A stretch of DNA of 64,000 nucleotides from Acidobacteria bacterium UBA823 (GCA_002296225.1 DBHR01000015.1:16195-80194), one strand, 5' to 3'. Counted from the stretch's first letter, positions 1-10,384 are shown. A program made the numbers and translations. Notes: generated by a model not told the origin, from the sequence alone.

Positions 1-908
1 TCGCTCATTCGTGTCCACGACTTCCCACGGTCCTCGGACCGAAACACACCACCGTCAGCATTCTGCACAATGGCGTAGACGATGCGCGGGTCAGAGCGGT
101 AGATGTCGAGACCGATCCTCCCGGTGATGCCATCCGGGAGGCCGTTGGTCAGGCGCACCCAGGTCGCGCCGCCGTTGGTTGTCTTGTGGATGCCGCTACC
201 CGGTCCTCCGCCGTTAAAGCCGAAAGCGGTTCGGCGCCGCTGGTAGGCTGCCGCATATAGCGTCCCCGGGCTAACCGGGTCCATCGCCACGTCAATGATG
301 CCCGTGTCCTCGTCGATGAACAGCGTGTTCACCCAGGTTTGCCCGCCGTCGGTAGTCTTATACACTCCGCGGGCCTCATTCGGACCCCAGAGATGACCCG
401 TGGCGGCGACGTAGACGACCTCGGGGTCATTGGGATGAATAACAATGCGCCCAATGTGCAGCGTGTCCTCGAGCCCAACGTGTGCCCAGCTGTCGCCCCC
501 ATCAGTCGACTTGTACACTCCGTTTCCCCAAGACGAGCTCTGACGATTGTTCGACTCCCCTGAGCCGACCCACACGATAGACGGATCGGAGGGCGCGACC
601 GCAATGTCCCCGATGCTGCTAACTAGCTGATCGTCGAACACAGGTTCCCACGTCACACCGTTGTTGGTGGTGCGCCAGACACCAGCCGAGGCCATAGCAA
701 GGAAGACGATGTCAGGGTCCGACTCGACCACAGCAAAATCATCGATCCGGCCGCCCATGTTCGCAGGACCGATATTTCTCCACTCGAGTTGATCGATGAA
801 GTCCTCCACGGACTGGGCGCTTGTCGACTGCGCCATGAATGGGCCCGCGAATAGGAATGCGAGGCAGCCGATGATATTGCTAAGGCGAGCGACGTCCTGT
901 TGACGCAT
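1..908 (-). CDS. Secreted Asp-box (VPS10/sortilin-like) propeller protein, 3' part outside window
   Basis: About 302 N-terminal residues are visible; the reading frame stays open to the window edge, so the C-terminus is missing. The ATG at 908 is preceded by AAGGGG about 8 bases upstream. The N-terminus has a hydrophobic core followed by AQS, a typical signal peptide. At least five Asp-box motifs (S/T-x-D/N-x-G-x-T/S-W, for example TTNNGVTW and STDGGDSW) recur, each closing a beta-propeller blade. It is a paralogue of the genes at 1041-4148 and 5883-9062. Proteins of this family are usually exported; their substrates are unknown. The family call is strong, a specific enzymatic role is not supported. 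Confidence 0.85.
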   Translation of the reverse strand, partial: MRQQDVARLSNIIGCLAFLFAGPFMAQSTSAQSVEDFIDQLEWRNIGPANMGGRIDDFAVVESDPDIVFLAMASAGVWRTTNNGVTWEPVFDDQLVSSIGDIAVAPSDPSIVWVGSGESNNRQSSSWGNGVYKSTDGGDSWAHVGLEDTLHIGRIVIHPNDPEVVYVAATGHLWGPNEARGVYKTTDGGQTWVNTLFIDEDTGIIDVAMDPVSPGTLYAAAYQRRRTAFGFNGGGPGSGIHKTTNGGATWVRLTNGLPDGITGRIGLDIYRSDPRIVYAIVQNADGGVFRSEDRGKSWTRMS

Positions 909-1040
909 GATGCAACCCCTTCTCTTTCTGCGTAACTGAGTCCCTGAATGGCACATTCTTCCATACCTAGAAAGACGGCGATACCGGTAGACGTTCTTCA
1001 CCGAAACATCCGCCCTCAAGGCTACCCGCCACGACGTAGG

Positions 1041-4000
1041 TCAGCGTCTCTCGAGGGCCTGCCAACGGGCGAGCGTATCCCTCAACGCCCGCTCGGCACC
1101 ACCTGCGGCCTCTACGACCTGCGGGGTCGGGCCAACGTCAGCTCCCTCAACGATGCCATAAAGTGTACCGAGGTTCCCATTTAGAAGTCGAAGGCTGGAC
1201 TCCAGTGCTGCTGCCTCCGCATCGAGATCCGAATTTCTGGTGTCAGCACGGAATGTTCGAACTTCCTCCAGTGCATCGAAATCCTGCCCAAGCAGCCCAT
1301 GTAGTCTGGTCGACAGAGCAAACTGACGTTGGAGGTCCGCCATGGAGGTCTGGACACGTGGGTCCATCTTGACGACGAGCGGTTGGGTCTGGGAGCGGCC
1401 ATCGACAGTGAGCCTAACCGTGTAGCGGCCTGGCAACACCGATGGCCCCACCGGAGACACCGGGGTGTTGTATGCAACGGCCGATATCGGATAGCGCAGT
1501 CGCAGCACGGCGGGTCGCGGATAATGCATATCCCAGACGAACCGATGCAGGCCCGCGTCAGTGGATAGCACCTGCGGTGGACGTGGCCAATAATCGGGCA
1601 CGTTCTGACCCTCAAGCAGCGGCTCGGGTTGATCGTCGCTCGAGTAACGACGCACAAGGACGCCTTGGGCATTGAGAATCTCGAGGGTGACCGGGTCGTG
1701 AGCCTCGCCGGCCAGGTAGTAGTGAAGGATGGCACCGTCGGGCGGGTTCTCGCCGGCGGGCTCTTCGGGCGGAGGAGGCGTATCCGTGTACTTGTTCCAG
1801 CGAAATCGCCAGACCTGCTGCGGCTCAAACAAGTGCGCGTCGCTCGCAACAATGTCTGAGTTGATCTGCCGTAGCGGAGTGATGTCGTCGAGAATCCAGA
1901 ACCCGCGTCCATGCGTGCCGATCACGACATCGTCATCCTTGATAATGAGGTCACGAATCGAGGTCGCCGGTAAGTTGAGACGCAGTGGCTGCCAGCGCTC
2001 GCCATCGTCGAAACTCACGTAGACCGTCTGCTCGGTCCCGGCGAAGAGCAACCCCGGTCGCTGGGGATCCTCGCGAACGACGTTGACGGGGCCACCGTCG
2101 GGGATGCCGTCCGTGATGTGCACCCAGGTGCTGCCCCCATCGCGGGTACGATAGATATGCGGCTGGAGGTCATCGAGCCGGAGCGTGTTAATGGCCGCGT
2201 AGGCCGTATCAACGTCGGTGTGTGACGCATCCATCAGCGAGACCTTAGCCCAAGGGCCGAGACCCGGTGGGGTCACGTCCGTCCATGCGGCGCCGCCGTC
2301 ACGCGTGACGTGTATCAACCCGTCGTCTGTGCCGACCCATATGGTGTTGATGTCGACGTACGACGGCGCAATCGTGTAGATGACGCCGCGTCGCGATGGT
2401 TCAGCCGACGGCGTTCCCCGGTACTTGCCCACCACCTCCGGAACGTCCCAGGTCTCGCGCGAAAGATCAGGACTGATTTGACCCCAGCTCTGCCCGCCGT
2501 TCCGCGTCTTCCAGAGGGTGTTAGAGGCGAAGTACAAGGTGTGGGGGTCGACTGGAGAAAAGAGAATCGGCATGGTGCGCACGACCCGGTAACTCTGACC
2601 ACGGAGCGGCTTAGGGGTGATGTCTTGCCGCTGCCAGGTGCGCCGGTCGAATCGAGTCACCCGACCGCCGTATACGATGTCAGGGTCGAGTGGGTCGGGC
2701 GCGACATAGCCGTACTCCGTTACGCCCACTGGGGTCCAATCACGGTAGGTGATCGCGCCGAAGTCGCTACGGCTCTTGACGCAAGCCGAACCGCTCTCCT
2801 GCTGGCCGCTACAGACCCGGTACGGAAACGCGTTGTCGGCAGTCACGTGATACATCTGGGCCGTTGGCTGGTTGTACCAGGAACTCCATGTCTCGCCGTC
2901 GTTGACCGTGACGATCGCACCCTGGTCCGTGGCAATCAGCATGATCTCGGGGTGAATAGGGTTGATCCAGATACGATGGTAGTCGTCGCCGCCAGGGGCG
3001 CCGCGCGGCGTCATGAAGGTTCGACCGCCATCGGTCGACTTCCACACCACGATGCTACCGGTGAACACGATGTCGGGGTTCTGCGGATGGACTTTGACTT
3101 CAGCGAAGTCGGAGCTGCGTTGGATAATCCGCGGGTCATCATTAATCACGTACCAGCTCTCGCCCGCATCGTCGGACCGGTAGAGGCCGCCATTCTGACG
3201 CGCCTCCACCGTGGCGAACATCCGCATGCGGTCGCTTGGCGCTACTGTAATGCCGATCCGTCCGAGGCCGTCATCCTCAAACGTTGGGAGCCCCTCGGTG
3301 AGCGGACGCCAAGTGTCCCCGCCATCGGTCGACTTGAAGATACCGCTACCCGGCCCGTTGAACACCCCGTTCTCCCAGGGGGCCTGCCGGGCTTCCCACA
3401 GCACGGCATAGACCGTTTGCGCGTTGGTCGGATCGAAGATGAGATCGATGCCGCCGGTGTCCTGGTCTGTGTATAGAACCTTCTGAAAGCTTTGGCCCCC
3501 ATCCATCGAGCGGAAAATGCCGCGTTCCTCGTTCGGCCCATACGGATGCCCGAGGACAGCGACGAATAGTCGGTCAGAGTCGACCGGGTCAATGATGATC
3601 TGAGGGATCTGCTGACCATCTCGTAAGCCGAGATGGGTCCACGTGCGACCGGCATCTGTGGACTTGTAGATTCCGTCGCCCGTCGACAGGTCGGGTCGCT
3701 GCAGTCCCTCGCCGCTCCCCACGTAGATAATGTTCGGGTCCGACGGCGCCACCGCAATCGCGCCGATCGACCCGGTGGGCTGGTCATCGAAGAGTGGATC
3801 CCACGTGTGTCCGAAATCGGTCGTTCGCCAGACACCGCCGTTAACGACGCCGATGTAAAAGACGTTGGGCTGGCTCGGGATCCCTGCGGCCGCCTTGGTG
3901 CGGCCGCCCCTGAACGGGCCGATCATGCGCCAGCGCATCTCGTCGAAGGCATCTGACGCATATGTCTCGGGCGTCGCCTGGCTCGCCGCGCTTGGCGGTG

Positions 4001-4148
4001 TACCAACCGAAAGTGCGATGAGGGTAACCAGTAGCAATAATCCAATTCCCAAGAGTTTTGTCGTGCGTCTCGGGCGTTTGGGAGACTCTAGAAATTCTGG
4101 CAGTGCTTGATCCCAACTACGCCAAACCCAATAATCCTTCAATCCCAT
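1041..4148 (-). CDS. Large Asp-box propeller protein (VPS10/sortilin-like), membrane-anchored or exported
   Basis: 1035 residues. The ATG at 4148 follows TTAGGAGC at good spacing. About 30 polar residues precede one hydrophobic segment (roughly residues 33-50), so the protein is either anchored with the rest outside or carries a long signal peptide. I count about eleven Asp-boxes (e.g. STDAGRTW, STDGGDTW, TRDGGSTW) between residues 100 and 700, consistent with one or two large beta-propellers. The motif GTHGRGFWILDD closes the propeller. An Ig-like module (GRYTVRLTVDG) and a helical C-terminus follow. It is transcribed in the same direction as the partial paralogue at 1-908, 132 bases upstream of it. 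The function is unknown; protein or polysaccharide binding is a plausible inference. Confidence 0.88.
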   Translation of the reverse strand: MGLKDYWVWRSWDQALPEFLESPKRPRRTTKLLGIGLLLLVTLIALSVGTPPSAASQATPETYASDAFDEMRWRMIGPFRGGRTKAAAGIPSQPNVFYIGVVNGGVWRTTDFGHTWDPLFDDQPTGSIGAIAVAPSDPNIIYVGSGEGLQRPDLSTGDGIYKSTDAGRTWTHLGLRDGQQIPQIIIDPVDSDRLFVAVLGHPYGPNEERGIFRSMDGGQSFQKVLYTDQDTGGIDLIFDPTNAQTVYAVLWEARQAPWENGVFNGPGSGIFKSTDGGDTWRPLTEGLPTFEDDGLGRIGITVAPSDRMRMFATVEARQNGGLYRSDDAGESWYVINDDPRIIQRSSDFAEVKVHPQNPDIVFTGSIVVWKSTDGGRTFMTPRGAPGGDDYHRIWINPIHPEIMLIATDQGAIVTVNDGETWSSWYNQPTAQMYHVTADNAFPYRVCSGQQESGSACVKSRSDFGAITYRDWTPVGVTEYGYVAPDPLDPDIVYGGRVTRFDRRTWQRQDITPKPLRGQSYRVVRTMPILFSPVDPHTLYFASNTLWKTRNGGQSWGQISPDLSRETWDVPEVVGKYRGTPSAEPSRRGVIYTIAPSYVDINTIWVGTDDGLIHVTRDGGAAWTDVTPPGLGPWAKVSLMDASHTDVDTAYAAINTLRLDDLQPHIYRTRDGGSTWVHITDGIPDGGPVNVVREDPQRPGLLFAGTEQTVYVSFDDGERWQPLRLNLPATSIRDLIIKDDDVVIGTHGRGFWILDDITPLRQINSDIVASDAHLFEPQQVWRFRWNKYTDTPPPPEEPAGENPPDGAILHYYLAGEAHDPVTLEILNAQGVLVRRYSSDDQPEPLLEGQNVPDYWPRPPQVLSTDAGLHRFVWDMHYPRPAVLRLRYPISAVAYNTPVSPVGPSVLPGRYTVRLTVDGRSQTQPLVVKMDPRVQTSMADLQRQFALSTRLHGLLGQDFDALEEVRTFRADTRNSDLDAEAAALESSLRLLNGNLGTLYGIVEGADVGPTPQVVEAAGGAERALRDTLARWQALERR

Positions 4149-4405
4149 TGGTGCGCTCCTAAGTGCAGTCAGCGGTAGAAGGCGATCCTACACCCACATC
4201 ATCGTGACACACGCCTGACGCCTCGCCCCCGCGTTGAACGTGCCACCAACCAGCGATAGACTCTAGCCCTCCGCCCACATCGGCGGCGGCAGCACGCATG
4301 TAAGCTGCGCCTACCCCGGAGTTCATCCGAGTGGGCGAGCCCGTGCTCTATGGCAGTTCAAGTGAGCTCCGCGATTGACGTCGCTCCCGTCGAGGAGGCA
4401 CATAC

Positions 4406-5713
4406 GTGAGTTTCGCCCGCAGTGCGCTTGGCCGTGTTTATCACGGCTGGTGGAACGTAACAGCCTCGTTCGTTTGCTTAATGCTCATCTTCGGCGTGCC
4501 CACGATGCTCTTGCCGTTCATCTACGGACCCGTGATCGATGAGTTTGGCTGGACGCGTGCGCAAGTCACTGGAATCGCCTCGTTCAAGTTCGCAGCAGCT
4601 GCCTTCAGCGCCTTCGCGACAGGATTCCTGGTGGACCGGCTGGGCGTGAGATTCGTGGTCGTCGCCTGCTGCTTCATCACGGGAATTGGGATGTGCGGGT
4701 TCCTCTGGGTCAACGACCTCCCGAGCTTCTACGCCGTTGGCATCGTGCTCGGACTCTCCTCGACCGCCATCATCGTGGCGCTCAAGACGCTCGTGTCGCG
4801 ATGGTTCCATCGGAACCAAGGCTTGAGCCTTGGCTGCATCATGCTGGGGTCGAGTCTGGCCGGCATCCTAATTCCGTTCGTGGCCGTGCCACTCATCGAG
4901 GCCCGCGGGTGGCGCGAAGCATTTGCCTTCATGAGCCTGGGTATTTGGGGAGTTGGCTTGCCAGTGTTTCTGTTAGCGGCACGGGAAACCCCAACCTCGG
5001 AGGAGCTCGCCTGTGAGATCGAGGGCCGCCCGTTCGAGGAATTCACGCCTAATCAGACCCGAAGCCACGCGAAGGCCCAAGCCTCACTCGCGTCCGTGGT
5101 TGCCATGCCGATGTTCTGGCTGATTGTCTGCGCGACGTTCTTGACGTCGTTTGTCGACCAGAGTCTGAACCAACATTTTATTCTCTTCATCGACCGGGAC
5201 CTTGGCCTCGGCGCCGCACTTGCCGCGCGCGCCTTCAGCGCCACGTTTGTGGCAGGCGTGTTCGCAAAAATAGGCTTCGGCTGGCTCTATGACCGCACGT
5301 CCATCCGCGGTATCCAGGGTTGCTACCTGCTCATGGGTCTCAGCGTGGCGCTTGCCTTCCCGATCACCGGGGCGGTCAGCATGTTTGTGTTCGCGCTGGT
5401 CCGAGGCGTGGCCCACGGTGGCATGCTCATTAAAAAAGCCATCTTCGCCAAACATTGTTTCGGCCCGGTCCATCTCGGCAAGCTCATCGGCATCTTTACG
5501 GCCACGGCAAGCGCCGGATACGCCGCCGGGCCCTGGGTCGTGGGGTGGCTCTATGACCAATCAGGTTCGTACCGTCCTGCGTTTCTCTTTCTGCTGAGCC
5601 TCTGCCTCGTGTCCGCTGCGCTCCTCGTGTGGGTCGTGCCGACTTACCGTAACCGGTTGACTCGGATGGCATCCGAGGAGTCTATGACACGGATTCCCGA
5701 TGGGTCTCGTTAA
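4406..5713 (+). CDS. MFS transporter, 12 transmembrane segments
   Basis: 435 residues starting with GTG at 4406, eight bases after a strong GAGGAGG ribosome-binding site (4392-4398). The protein is hydrophobic throughout in the pattern of twelve membrane helices. The loop between helices 2 and 3 carries the MFS-type signature region (GFLVDRLGVRF), repeated in the second half (GWLYDRTSIRG). It resembles the monocarboxylate/oxalate-formate branch of MFS, but the substrate cannot be read from the sequence. It lies between divergent and parallel Asp-box genes. Uptake of a small product released outside the cell would fit, but that is inference. Confidence 0.9.
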   Translation: MSFARSALGRVYHGWWNVTASFVCLMLIFGVPTMLLPFIYGPVIDEFGWTRAQVTGIASFKFAAAAFSAFATGFLVDRLGVRFVVVACCFITGIGMCGFLWVNDLPSFYAVGIVLGLSSTAIIVALKTLVSRWFHRNQGLSLGCIMLGSSLAGILIPFVAVPLIEARGWREAFAFMSLGIWGVGLPVFLLAARETPTSEELACEIEGRPFEEFTPNQTRSHAKAQASLASVVAMPMFWLIVCATFLTSFVDQSLNQHFILFIDRDLGLGAALAARAFSATFVAGVFAKIGFGWLYDRTSIRGIQGCYLLMGLSVALAFPITGAVSMFVFALVRGVAHGGMLIKKAIFAKHCFGPVHLGKLIGIFTATASAGYAAGPWVVGWLYDQSGSYRPAFLFLLSLCLVSAALLVWVVPTYRNRLTRMASEESMTRIPDGSR

Positions 5714-5882
5714 GACGGTCAACATTCCGAGTCTATAGGGCCGTGACGGCATAGAATTTCTCGTTCGGCAACCCCTCACTTGTCGCGTGTCCACTTCTTC
5801 AACTACGATCCGTGGTCCCTGGGTCCGGTGAACGTTCGTGAATTGTGATTCTCGCAGCCGGTCATTTCAAGGAGCCTTGCCG

Positions 5883-8800
5883 ATGTCTTCTTCCCCCGTT
5901 CGTTGCCCAATTTTGTCGTTCTTCGTCGCCGTGGTAGTCGCCGGCGTTACAACCGGTATCGACGCGTCTGCGCAGGAGCAGTCCGCCGAAGCCGAGGCGA
6001 TTGCCAACCTCGCATGGCGACCGATCGGCCCGGCCAATATGGGCGGGCGCGTGAGCGCCATTGCTGGCATCCCAGGTGACCCGAAGATCTTCTACGTGGG
6101 CGGAGCCGATGGGGGCATCCTTCGCACGCGCAACGCGGGCATCACGTTCGACGAGCTGTTCGTCGAAGAAGACGTCTACTCGGCCGGCGCCATCGCCGTC
6201 GCCACCTCTAACCACAGTGTGATCTGGTTCGGCACCGGCGAGGGCGATCCGCGCAATAGCACCTCCTATGGGACCGGCGTGTACCGCTCGGTGGACGAGG
6301 GTGACTCCTGGACCCACCTCGGCCTCGAACGCACAGAACGTGTAAAGAGGATAGTGGTCCACCCAAACGACCCTGACACCGCCTACGTCTGCGCCATGGG
6401 CCGCGCCTGGGGCCCAAACCCTGAACGCGGCGTCTTCAAGACATCTGACGGCGGCGAGTCCTGGGAGAAAGTTCTCTACAGGAATGAAGACACCGGCTGT
6501 TCCGACATTGCATTGAACTGGTCGAACCCGCGCATCCTCTACGCCGGCATGTGGACGTTCCGCCGCCGCCCGTGGCGGTTTGACGACGGCGGAGGAGAGA
6601 CGGCGCTGTACCGAAGCAGAGACGCCGGTCGGACGTGGGAGAAGCTGACCGAAGGAATGCCCGAAGGCCCGATGGCGCGCATCGGTGTCGCCATCGCCCA
6701 AAGCAACCCCGACATCGTCTACATGATGACCGAGGCGAAAGATGAAGGGATGCTGTGGCGGTCAGATGATACTGGGGATAGCTGGCGGATGGTGAACGAC
6801 GAACCGAACATCAACTTTAGACCGTTCTACTACTCCGACATCCACGTCGACCCGAATAACTCCGAGGTGGCGTACTCGCTGTCGGGCGGCTTGTTCAAAA
6901 CAACCGACGGCGGACAGACGTTCCAGCGGATCGGACAGGGAGTCCATGGCGACCACCAGTCCCTCTGGATCGACCCGGAAGACAGCAGCCACGTCCTGAG
7001 CGGAAGCGACGGCGGCTACCAGGTATCGTACGACGCAGGTGAGAACTTCGACATCATCAACAACGTGACGCTGTCGCAGTTCTATCAGATCGACGTCAAC
7101 GACCAGGACCCGTACTGGGTCTGCGGCGGCTTGCAGGATAATGGCAACTGGTGCGGCCCGAGCAACTCGCTTCACTCGGCCGGCATCCTGAAAGACGACT
7201 GGTTCACCGTGAGCGGCGGCGACGGCTTCTACGCCGTGCCGGTGCCGGGCCGGCCGAACCTTGTCTACTCGAACTCCCAAGGTGGCAACATCATGCTGAC
7301 CGACACGGCCACGGGCGGCGTGCGCCGTATCCATCCATACCCGAAAATCGTCGGCTCCGCGGGTGACGCCATCGTCGACCACCGGTACCGCTTTAATTGG
7401 GATTCGCCGATCCAGATCTCACCTCACGATCCGGCGACAGTCTACTTCGGCGGCAACGTCCTCTTTAGAAGCCGCGATGATGGTTACACGTGGGAGGAGA
7501 TCAGCCCAGACCTGACGACCGACGACCCGGAGAAGCAGGCGTCCTCAGGCGGACAAATCTACGTCGATAACACAGCGGCCGAATTCCACACCACGATTAT
7601 CACGATCGCCGAATCGCCGGTGCAGGCGGGTGTGATCTGGGTCGGAACGGACGACGGAAACATTCAGGTGACGCGTGACGGTGGTTCGACGTGGAGCAAG
7701 GTAAACGGAAACGTCGGCGACCTGCCCGAATTCGCCTGGATAGCCAAGATTGACGCGTCATCGCACGACGCAGGCACAGCGTTCGTAGCGGTCGATAACC
7801 ATCGGTATGACGACTTCGCGCCCTACGTCTTCAAGACGGCCGACTACGGCCAGACCTGGACGAACCTAGCCGGCGGACTCCGGCAGGACGACTATGTGAA
7901 GGTGGTCCGCCAGGATCCGAGAGAGGCTAACCTGCTCTACGTCGGCATGGAACGGGGAATTTACGCGTCGTGGGATGGCGGTAATGCGTGGAGCTCAATT
8001 CGAAATGGGCTACCGGCAGTGTCGGTGCGCGATATCAAGATTCACCGCCGCGACAACGACCTAGTCATTGGCACACACGGCCGCGGCGCGTTTATCCTGG
8101 ACGACATCACGCCACTCCAGGAGCTTGGAACCGCGATACGGCAGGACGCGTATCTGTTTCCGATCCGCCTCGCCACACGTTGGCAAACAGCGCGGAAAGA
8201 CGCATCGCAAGGCCAGCGGTCTTACTCGGCGCCGAACCCACCCACGGGTGCGATCATTCACTACTTCCTCAACGAAGCGCCAGGGGAAAACGCCCATCTG
8301 AAGCTCGTCGTCTCTGACGCGTCCGGGGAGGCGATCCGGACGGTTGACCTTCTGGCCGAAGACGACGAGGAGAACGAGCCAAAGGCGGGCGTAAACCGAA
8401 CGGTCTGGAATCTGACCCACGACGGGCCGATGCCGGTCCAGGGTGAGGAGCCGCAAACCGGTTTTTTCGGTCCACCGACCGGGCCTCGCGTGGCGCCCGG
8501 CACCTACACCGTGGCACTGAAGGGCAACGGCATCGACCACTCGCAGACAGTCGCGGTGCGCGGTGACCCGCGCGTGTTGATGACCGACGAGGACTACCTG
8601 TCGCAGTTCGACTCACTGATGACGCTACGCAACATAGCGTCTGAGGTAAACGGCGCCGTCTCGCTGACCGAGAGCCTGGTCGCGCAGCTTACCGACATCC
8701 GCGAGGAAGTGACCAGCTCGTCGGGGGCCGTCGACGAATCCGACTTGGTCAAGGCGATCGACGAGGTAATCGAGGAAGTCAAGAAGGTCAGCAGCGAATA

Positions 8801-9062
8801 CCTGCGGCGCCCGCCACCACGGATGGGCTACCGCCAGCGGCCGCGTGTAAGCGAAGAGATCCGCTCACTCACGCGGTCAATCGGCACCGTCGAAGCGCGA
8901 CCGACCACACCCCAACTCACCCGCGTGCAGGAAATCGCCGGCGAGGCCGACGAGGCCCTCGGCGCAGTCGACCACCTCCTCGACACGGTCATTCAGCAGC
9001 TCAACGACAGGCTGAGTGGTTACTCTAAGATTCTCATCGATCGGACGGGGGCGGGACAGTAA
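5883..9062 (+). CDS. Large secreted Asp-box propeller protein (VPS10/sortilin-like)
   Basis: 1059 residues from the ATG at 5883, chosen because AAGGAG lies eight bases upstream and the product then begins with a clean signal peptide ending near ASAQ. An in-frame GTG at 5838 would add 15 residues before that signal and has no ribosome-binding site. About eleven Asp-boxes (SVDEGDSW, TSDGGESW, TRDGGSTW and others) are spread over residues 60-700. The motif GTHGRGAFILDD closes the propeller, then an Ig-like module (PGTYTVALKG) and a coiled, helical C-terminus (about residues 890-1050) follow. It is clearly paralogous along its length to the 1041-4148 product. It is predicted extracellular or periplasmic, with unknown ligand. 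Confidence 0.9.
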   Translation: MSSSPVRCPILSFFVAVVVAGVTTGIDASAQEQSAEAEAIANLAWRPIGPANMGGRVSAIAGIPGDPKIFYVGGADGGILRTRNAGITFDELFVEEDVYSAGAIAVATSNHSVIWFGTGEGDPRNSTSYGTGVYRSVDEGDSWTHLGLERTERVKRIVVHPNDPDTAYVCAMGRAWGPNPERGVFKTSDGGESWEKVLYRNEDTGCSDIALNWSNPRILYAGMWTFRRRPWRFDDGGGETALYRSRDAGRTWEKLTEGMPEGPMARIGVAIAQSNPDIVYMMTEAKDEGMLWRSDDTGDSWRMVNDEPNINFRPFYYSDIHVDPNNSEVAYSLSGGLFKTTDGGQTFQRIGQGVHGDHQSLWIDPEDSSHVLSGSDGGYQVSYDAGENFDIINNVTLSQFYQIDVNDQDPYWVCGGLQDNGNWCGPSNSLHSAGILKDDWFTVSGGDGFYAVPVPGRPNLVYSNSQGGNIMLTDTATGGVRRIHPYPKIVGSAGDAIVDHRYRFNWDSPIQISPHDPATVYFGGNVLFRSRDDGYTWEEISPDLTTDDPEKQASSGGQIYVDNTAAEFHTTIITIAESPVQAGVIWVGTDDGNIQVTRDGGSTWSKVNGNVGDLPEFAWIAKIDASSHDAGTAFVAVDNHRYDDFAPYVFKTADYGQTWTNLAGGLRQDDYVKVVRQDPREANLLYVGMERGIYASWDGGNAWSSIRNGLPAVSVRDIKIHRRDNDLVIGTHGRGAFILDDITPLQELGTAIRQDAYLFPIRLATRWQTARKDASQGQRSYSAPNPPTGAIIHYFLNEAPGENAHLKLVVSDASGEAIRTVDLLAEDDEENEPKAGVNRTVWNLTHDGPMPVQGEEPQTGFFGPPTGPRVAPGTYTVALKGNGIDHSQTVAVRGDPRVLMTDEDYLSQFDSLMTLRNIASEVNGAVSLTESLVAQLTDIREEVTSSSGAVDESDLVKAIDEVIEEVKKVSSEYLRRPPPRMGYRQRPRVSEEIRSLTRSIGTVEARPTTPQLTRVQEIAGEADEALGAVDHLLDTVIQQLNDRLSGYSKILIDRTGAGQ

Positions 9063-9111
9063 CTCATTTTTTCGCTCTGCTTGGGTGAGGACTATCGAGA
9101 GAGAGGGATGC

Positions 9112-10377
9112 ATGATGAGGCACTACACATCAGTCGTCTTCGGTTTAGTCATTCTGTCGGTCGCGAGCGCTTCCTGGGGACAGGACGCCTCCGACCGCTG
9201 GCGCGTCGTTCACGCCGGAACGCTGCTATCTTCTCCCGGCACACTTCCCCTGGAACACCAGACCCTCGTCATCAAGAACGACCGCGTTGACCGTATCGTG
9301 TCCGGCTTTGCGACCCCTGAGTCGCTCGACCTCAGCGATGCCGAGACGATCAACTTGCAGGATCACTTTGTTTTGCCTGGCCTGGTCGATATGCACGTGC
9401 ACTTAACCTCGGACCGGAGCGTCTCGCTGCCGGGAGTTGATGCAGGACGCGACGTGTACAGCATGACCATCGGAATTCGTAACGCCCGCAAAACCTTGCA
9501 CGCCGGGTACACGACCGTGCGGAACCCAGGCTCGGCCGGGTGGTCGATCTTCGCCTTGCGAGACGGAATACAATCTGGCGATCTGGAGGGCCCGCGTTTA
9601 TTCGTGGCTGGGCACACCATCCGGATCGGAACTGATGGCAGCTCCGGTTCCTGCTACAGCGTCGACTCGTGCCGTCAGGCCGTACGTCGCCAGATCGCGA
9701 TGGGTGCAGACTTCATCAAGGTGTACGCCACGTGCAGCGGAGCGCAGCCCTGTGCGCACGAGAAGGCTCCGGCCGTTTTCATGCTGGACGAACTGAAGGC
9801 GGTCGTTGAGACCGCCAAAACCCGGGAGTTGAAGGTGGCAGCCCATGCGCACACAACCGCGGGCATCAATCTCGCATTGCAGGCCGGGGTCGATTCGGTT
9901 GAACACGCCTCCTGGCTCAATGACACCTCATACCATCTCTTGTTGGAATCGGGCGGCTACGTGGTGCCGACCCTGATGGTCAAGGACATGATTCGACGCG
10001 GCCTCGGGAACCGGGACCCCGCGACACGGGCGCGGCTTGAACGTTCCCTCGTAGAGCATCCAAGGCGGGTCGCCGAAGCGTTCGCCGCCGGCGTGAAGAT
10101 CGCGTCCGGAAGCGACGCTGGTGTCGTGCCACATGGCCGGAACGCCCGGGAGCTCGAGTGGTATGTCGACATCGGTCTGTCCGAGATGGAGGCGATCGTG
10201 ACAGCGACGGTGAACGCTGCGGATTTGCTAGGCCAGAGCGAACATCTCGGAACCCTGGAGCCAGGCAAGCTCGCCGACGTCATCGCGGTACCCGAAAGCC
10301 CGCTGGAAAACATCTCGGAGCTGTTTAATGTGGATTTCGTGATGAAGGCAGGGAAGGTGTACAAGAACGCTCGTTGA
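9112..10377 (+). CDS. Secreted metal-dependent amidohydrolase (imidazolonepropionase-like)
   Basis: 421 residues. The start at 9112 (or the next codon, ATG 9115) is placed after the purine-rich GAGAGAGGG and gives a signal peptide ending at SWGQ; the open frame reaches back to 9016 inside the previous gene. Amidohydrolase-superfamily metal ligands are visible: DMHVHL (HxH), FIKVYA (bridging lysine), AAHAHT, SVEHAS, and ASGSDAG (catalytic aspartate). The C-terminal LEPGKLADVIAV is typical of the small composite beta-domain. Relatives include exported dipeptidases and imidazolonepropionase-like hydrolases. The substrate is undetermined; a periplasmic dipeptidase is one option. It starts only 49 bases after the Asp-box gene stop and may be co-transcribed with it. 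Confidence 0.88.
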   Translation: MMRHYTSVVFGLVILSVASASWGQDASDRWRVVHAGTLLSSPGTLPLEHQTLVIKNDRVDRIVSGFATPESLDLSDAETINLQDHFVLPGLVDMHVHLTSDRSVSLPGVDAGRDVYSMTIGIRNARKTLHAGYTTVRNPGSAGWSIFALRDGIQSGDLEGPRLFVAGHTIRIGTDGSSGSCYSVDSCRQAVRRQIAMGADFIKVYATCSGAQPCAHEKAPAVFMLDELKAVVETAKTRELKVAAHAHTTAGINLALQAGVDSVEHASWLNDTSYHLLLESGGYVVPTLMVKDMIRRGLGNRDPATRARLERSLVEHPRRVAEAFAAGVKIASGSDAGVVPHGRNARELEWYVDIGLSEMEAIVTATVNAADLLGQSEHLGTLEPGKLADVIAVPESPLENISELFNVDFVMKAGKVYKNAR

Positions 10378-10384
10378 CCGGAAG

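Noticed and set aside
2310..3476. 388-residue open frame on the plus strand opposite the large Asp-box gene
   Set aside because: It has no recognisable domain or start context and exists because the minus-strand gene has few stops in this frame at high G+C. The minus frame has about eleven coherent Asp-boxes.
5862..7382. Long minus-strand open frames of 279 and 206 residues
   Set aside because: They are antisense to the Asp-box gene at 5883-9062, rich in arginine, glycine and valine, with no homology pattern or ribosome-binding site.
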